From Secundilactobacillus angelensis (GTDB lineage: Bacteria > Bacillota > Bacilli > Lactobacillales > Lactobacillaceae), in contig NZ_JAAXLJ010000002.1 of the NCBI RefSeq assembly GCF_012641075.1, forward strand, positions 1 through 64,000: 64,000 bases of DNA, written 5' to 3'. The notes under the pieces were generated by a model that made no database searches, was not told the DNA's origin, and saw only the letters and a program-made list of their open reading frames with translations. Positions 63,394 to 64,000 of this stretch are shown piece by piece; position 1 is the first letter of the stretch, and each line of letters begins with the position of its first letter. The position numbers and the translations under genes were made by a program.

Positions 63394-64000
63394 TTATCTA
63401 AATGGTCGCTTAACAACGTAAACATCCTGAACATTCTTCAGATTATCCATCAGCCGTTCCAGTTGCTCAGCATTTCTGATTCCCAGAGAAATGGAAACGG
63501 TGACCATCTTATCATGATCGACCCGACCATTGACGAGATTCAGCTGCTTGGTGGTGCCGTTGACGATTCGTAAGACATCATTCAACAAGCCCTCACGGTT
63601 ATAGCCTTGAATTTCAAGGTCAGCGTTATACATGGTCGTCGTTTCATTAGGATTGTCCCAATAAACTTCAACAATCCGTTCGCCATTAGCTTCGGCGTGT
63701 GCCACGTTCGGACAATCTGAACGGTGGACTGAAACGCCCCGGCCCTTGGTAATATAACCAACGATCTTGTCACCGGGTACTGGTGCACAACAGTGGCTTA
63801 AACGAACGAGCAGGTTATCAACACCTTCAATGATGACCCCTTCTGACGGTTTCAGCTTCCGCTTACGCTGCGAATCGGTCTCAGACTCGGTGTTATCGAT
63901 GGTTTGATGTTCTTCAAGCAGTTCGTGTTCTTCTTGTCGCTGACGTTGTTCTTCGCGCTCTTGACGAACATCTTCAGTCAACCGGTTGGCAACCCCAACC
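63394..64000 (-). CDS. rel: RelA/SpoT-type (p)ppGpp synthetase/hydrolase, C-terminal part (partial)
   Basis: The reading frame runs off the right edge; only the last ~200 residues are present. They show an acidic/Gln-rich linker, then NLLVRLSHCCAPVPGDKIVGYITKGRGVSVHRSDCPN (zinc-finger/RIS domain with its Cys and His ligands) and a final ACT domain (DLEIQGYNREGLLNDVLRIVN). This regulatory half senses uncharged tRNA on the ribosome. The gene order rel-dtd agrees. The catalytic N-terminal half lies outside the window. Confidence 0.94.
   Translation of the reverse strand, partial: VGVANRLTEDVRQEREEQRQRQEEHELLEEHQTIDNTESETDSQRKRKLKPSEGVIIEGVDNLLVRLSHCCAPVPGDKIVGYITKGRGVSVHRSDCPNVAHAEANGERIVEVYWDNPNETTTMYNADLEIQGYNREGLLNDVLRIVNGTTKQLNLVNGRVDHDKMVTVSISLGIRNAEQLERLMDNLKNVQDVYVVKRPFR

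Overview
The window looks like chromosomal DNA of a lactobacillus-like Firmicute (Lactobacillaceae). The basis is a set of low-GC Gram-positive hallmarks: a KxYKxGxxW signal peptide and an LPQTxE-type sortase motif on one giant surface protein, T-box leaders on glyQS and hisS-aspS, the phoH-ybeY-dgkA-era-recO operon, a two-subunit glycyl-tRNA synthetase, a CcpA-type cre site, an Fst/par-type toxin locus and teichoic-acid glycerophosphotransferases. I do not claim a species.

Layout. 1-17.3 kb is a surface-protein locus: a 4,410-residue repetitive adhesin (minus strand) with two family-2 glycosyltransferases and an AP2-domain protein downstream. Just upstream of the adhesin lies a Pin/Hin-like serine recombinase. 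It is enclosed by two inverted copies of a 10-bp core with an asymmetric central GT and dyad arms, and the enclosed segment carries a good promoter. As sequenced, that promoter points away from the adhesin; inversion would point it at the adhesin. I read this as a phase-variation switch captured in the OFF state, and it is my main candidate for an undescribed system.

17.3-19.4 kb holds a ComK-like protein, a candidate structured small RNA and a complete Fst/par-like type I toxin-antitoxin module. 19.4-28.4 kb is a visibly AT-richer accessory (probable defence) island: a DUF4145-like protein, an Abi_2/HEPN protein, a RelB/DinJ antitoxin with no toxin beside it, a membrane-anchored protein, a SEFIR/TIR-like protein, and a subtilase plus AAA-ATPase pair resembling IetAS.

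28.5-64 kb is mostly core: a secreted nuclease, glyQS, an MFS drug exporter, a succinate-semialdehyde dehydrogenase, the era/phoH operon, a TPP-riboswitch thiazole operon (thiS-thiF-thiG plus a YlmB-like M20 hydrolase) divergent from thiE, yqeY-rpsU, PPDK regulatory protein, a teichoic-acid cluster with nfo, yitT, msrA, aspS-hisS, a wall amidase, a fructosamine-kinase-like gene, dtd and the 3' part of rel. At 53.7-57.0 kb a T-box that reads best as a serine (AGU) sensor controls two isocitrate-lyase/PEP-mutase superfamily genes and an MFS transporter. That combination suggests an unrecognised serine/glycine-linked pathway.

All calls come from reading the sequence only; no database search was run.
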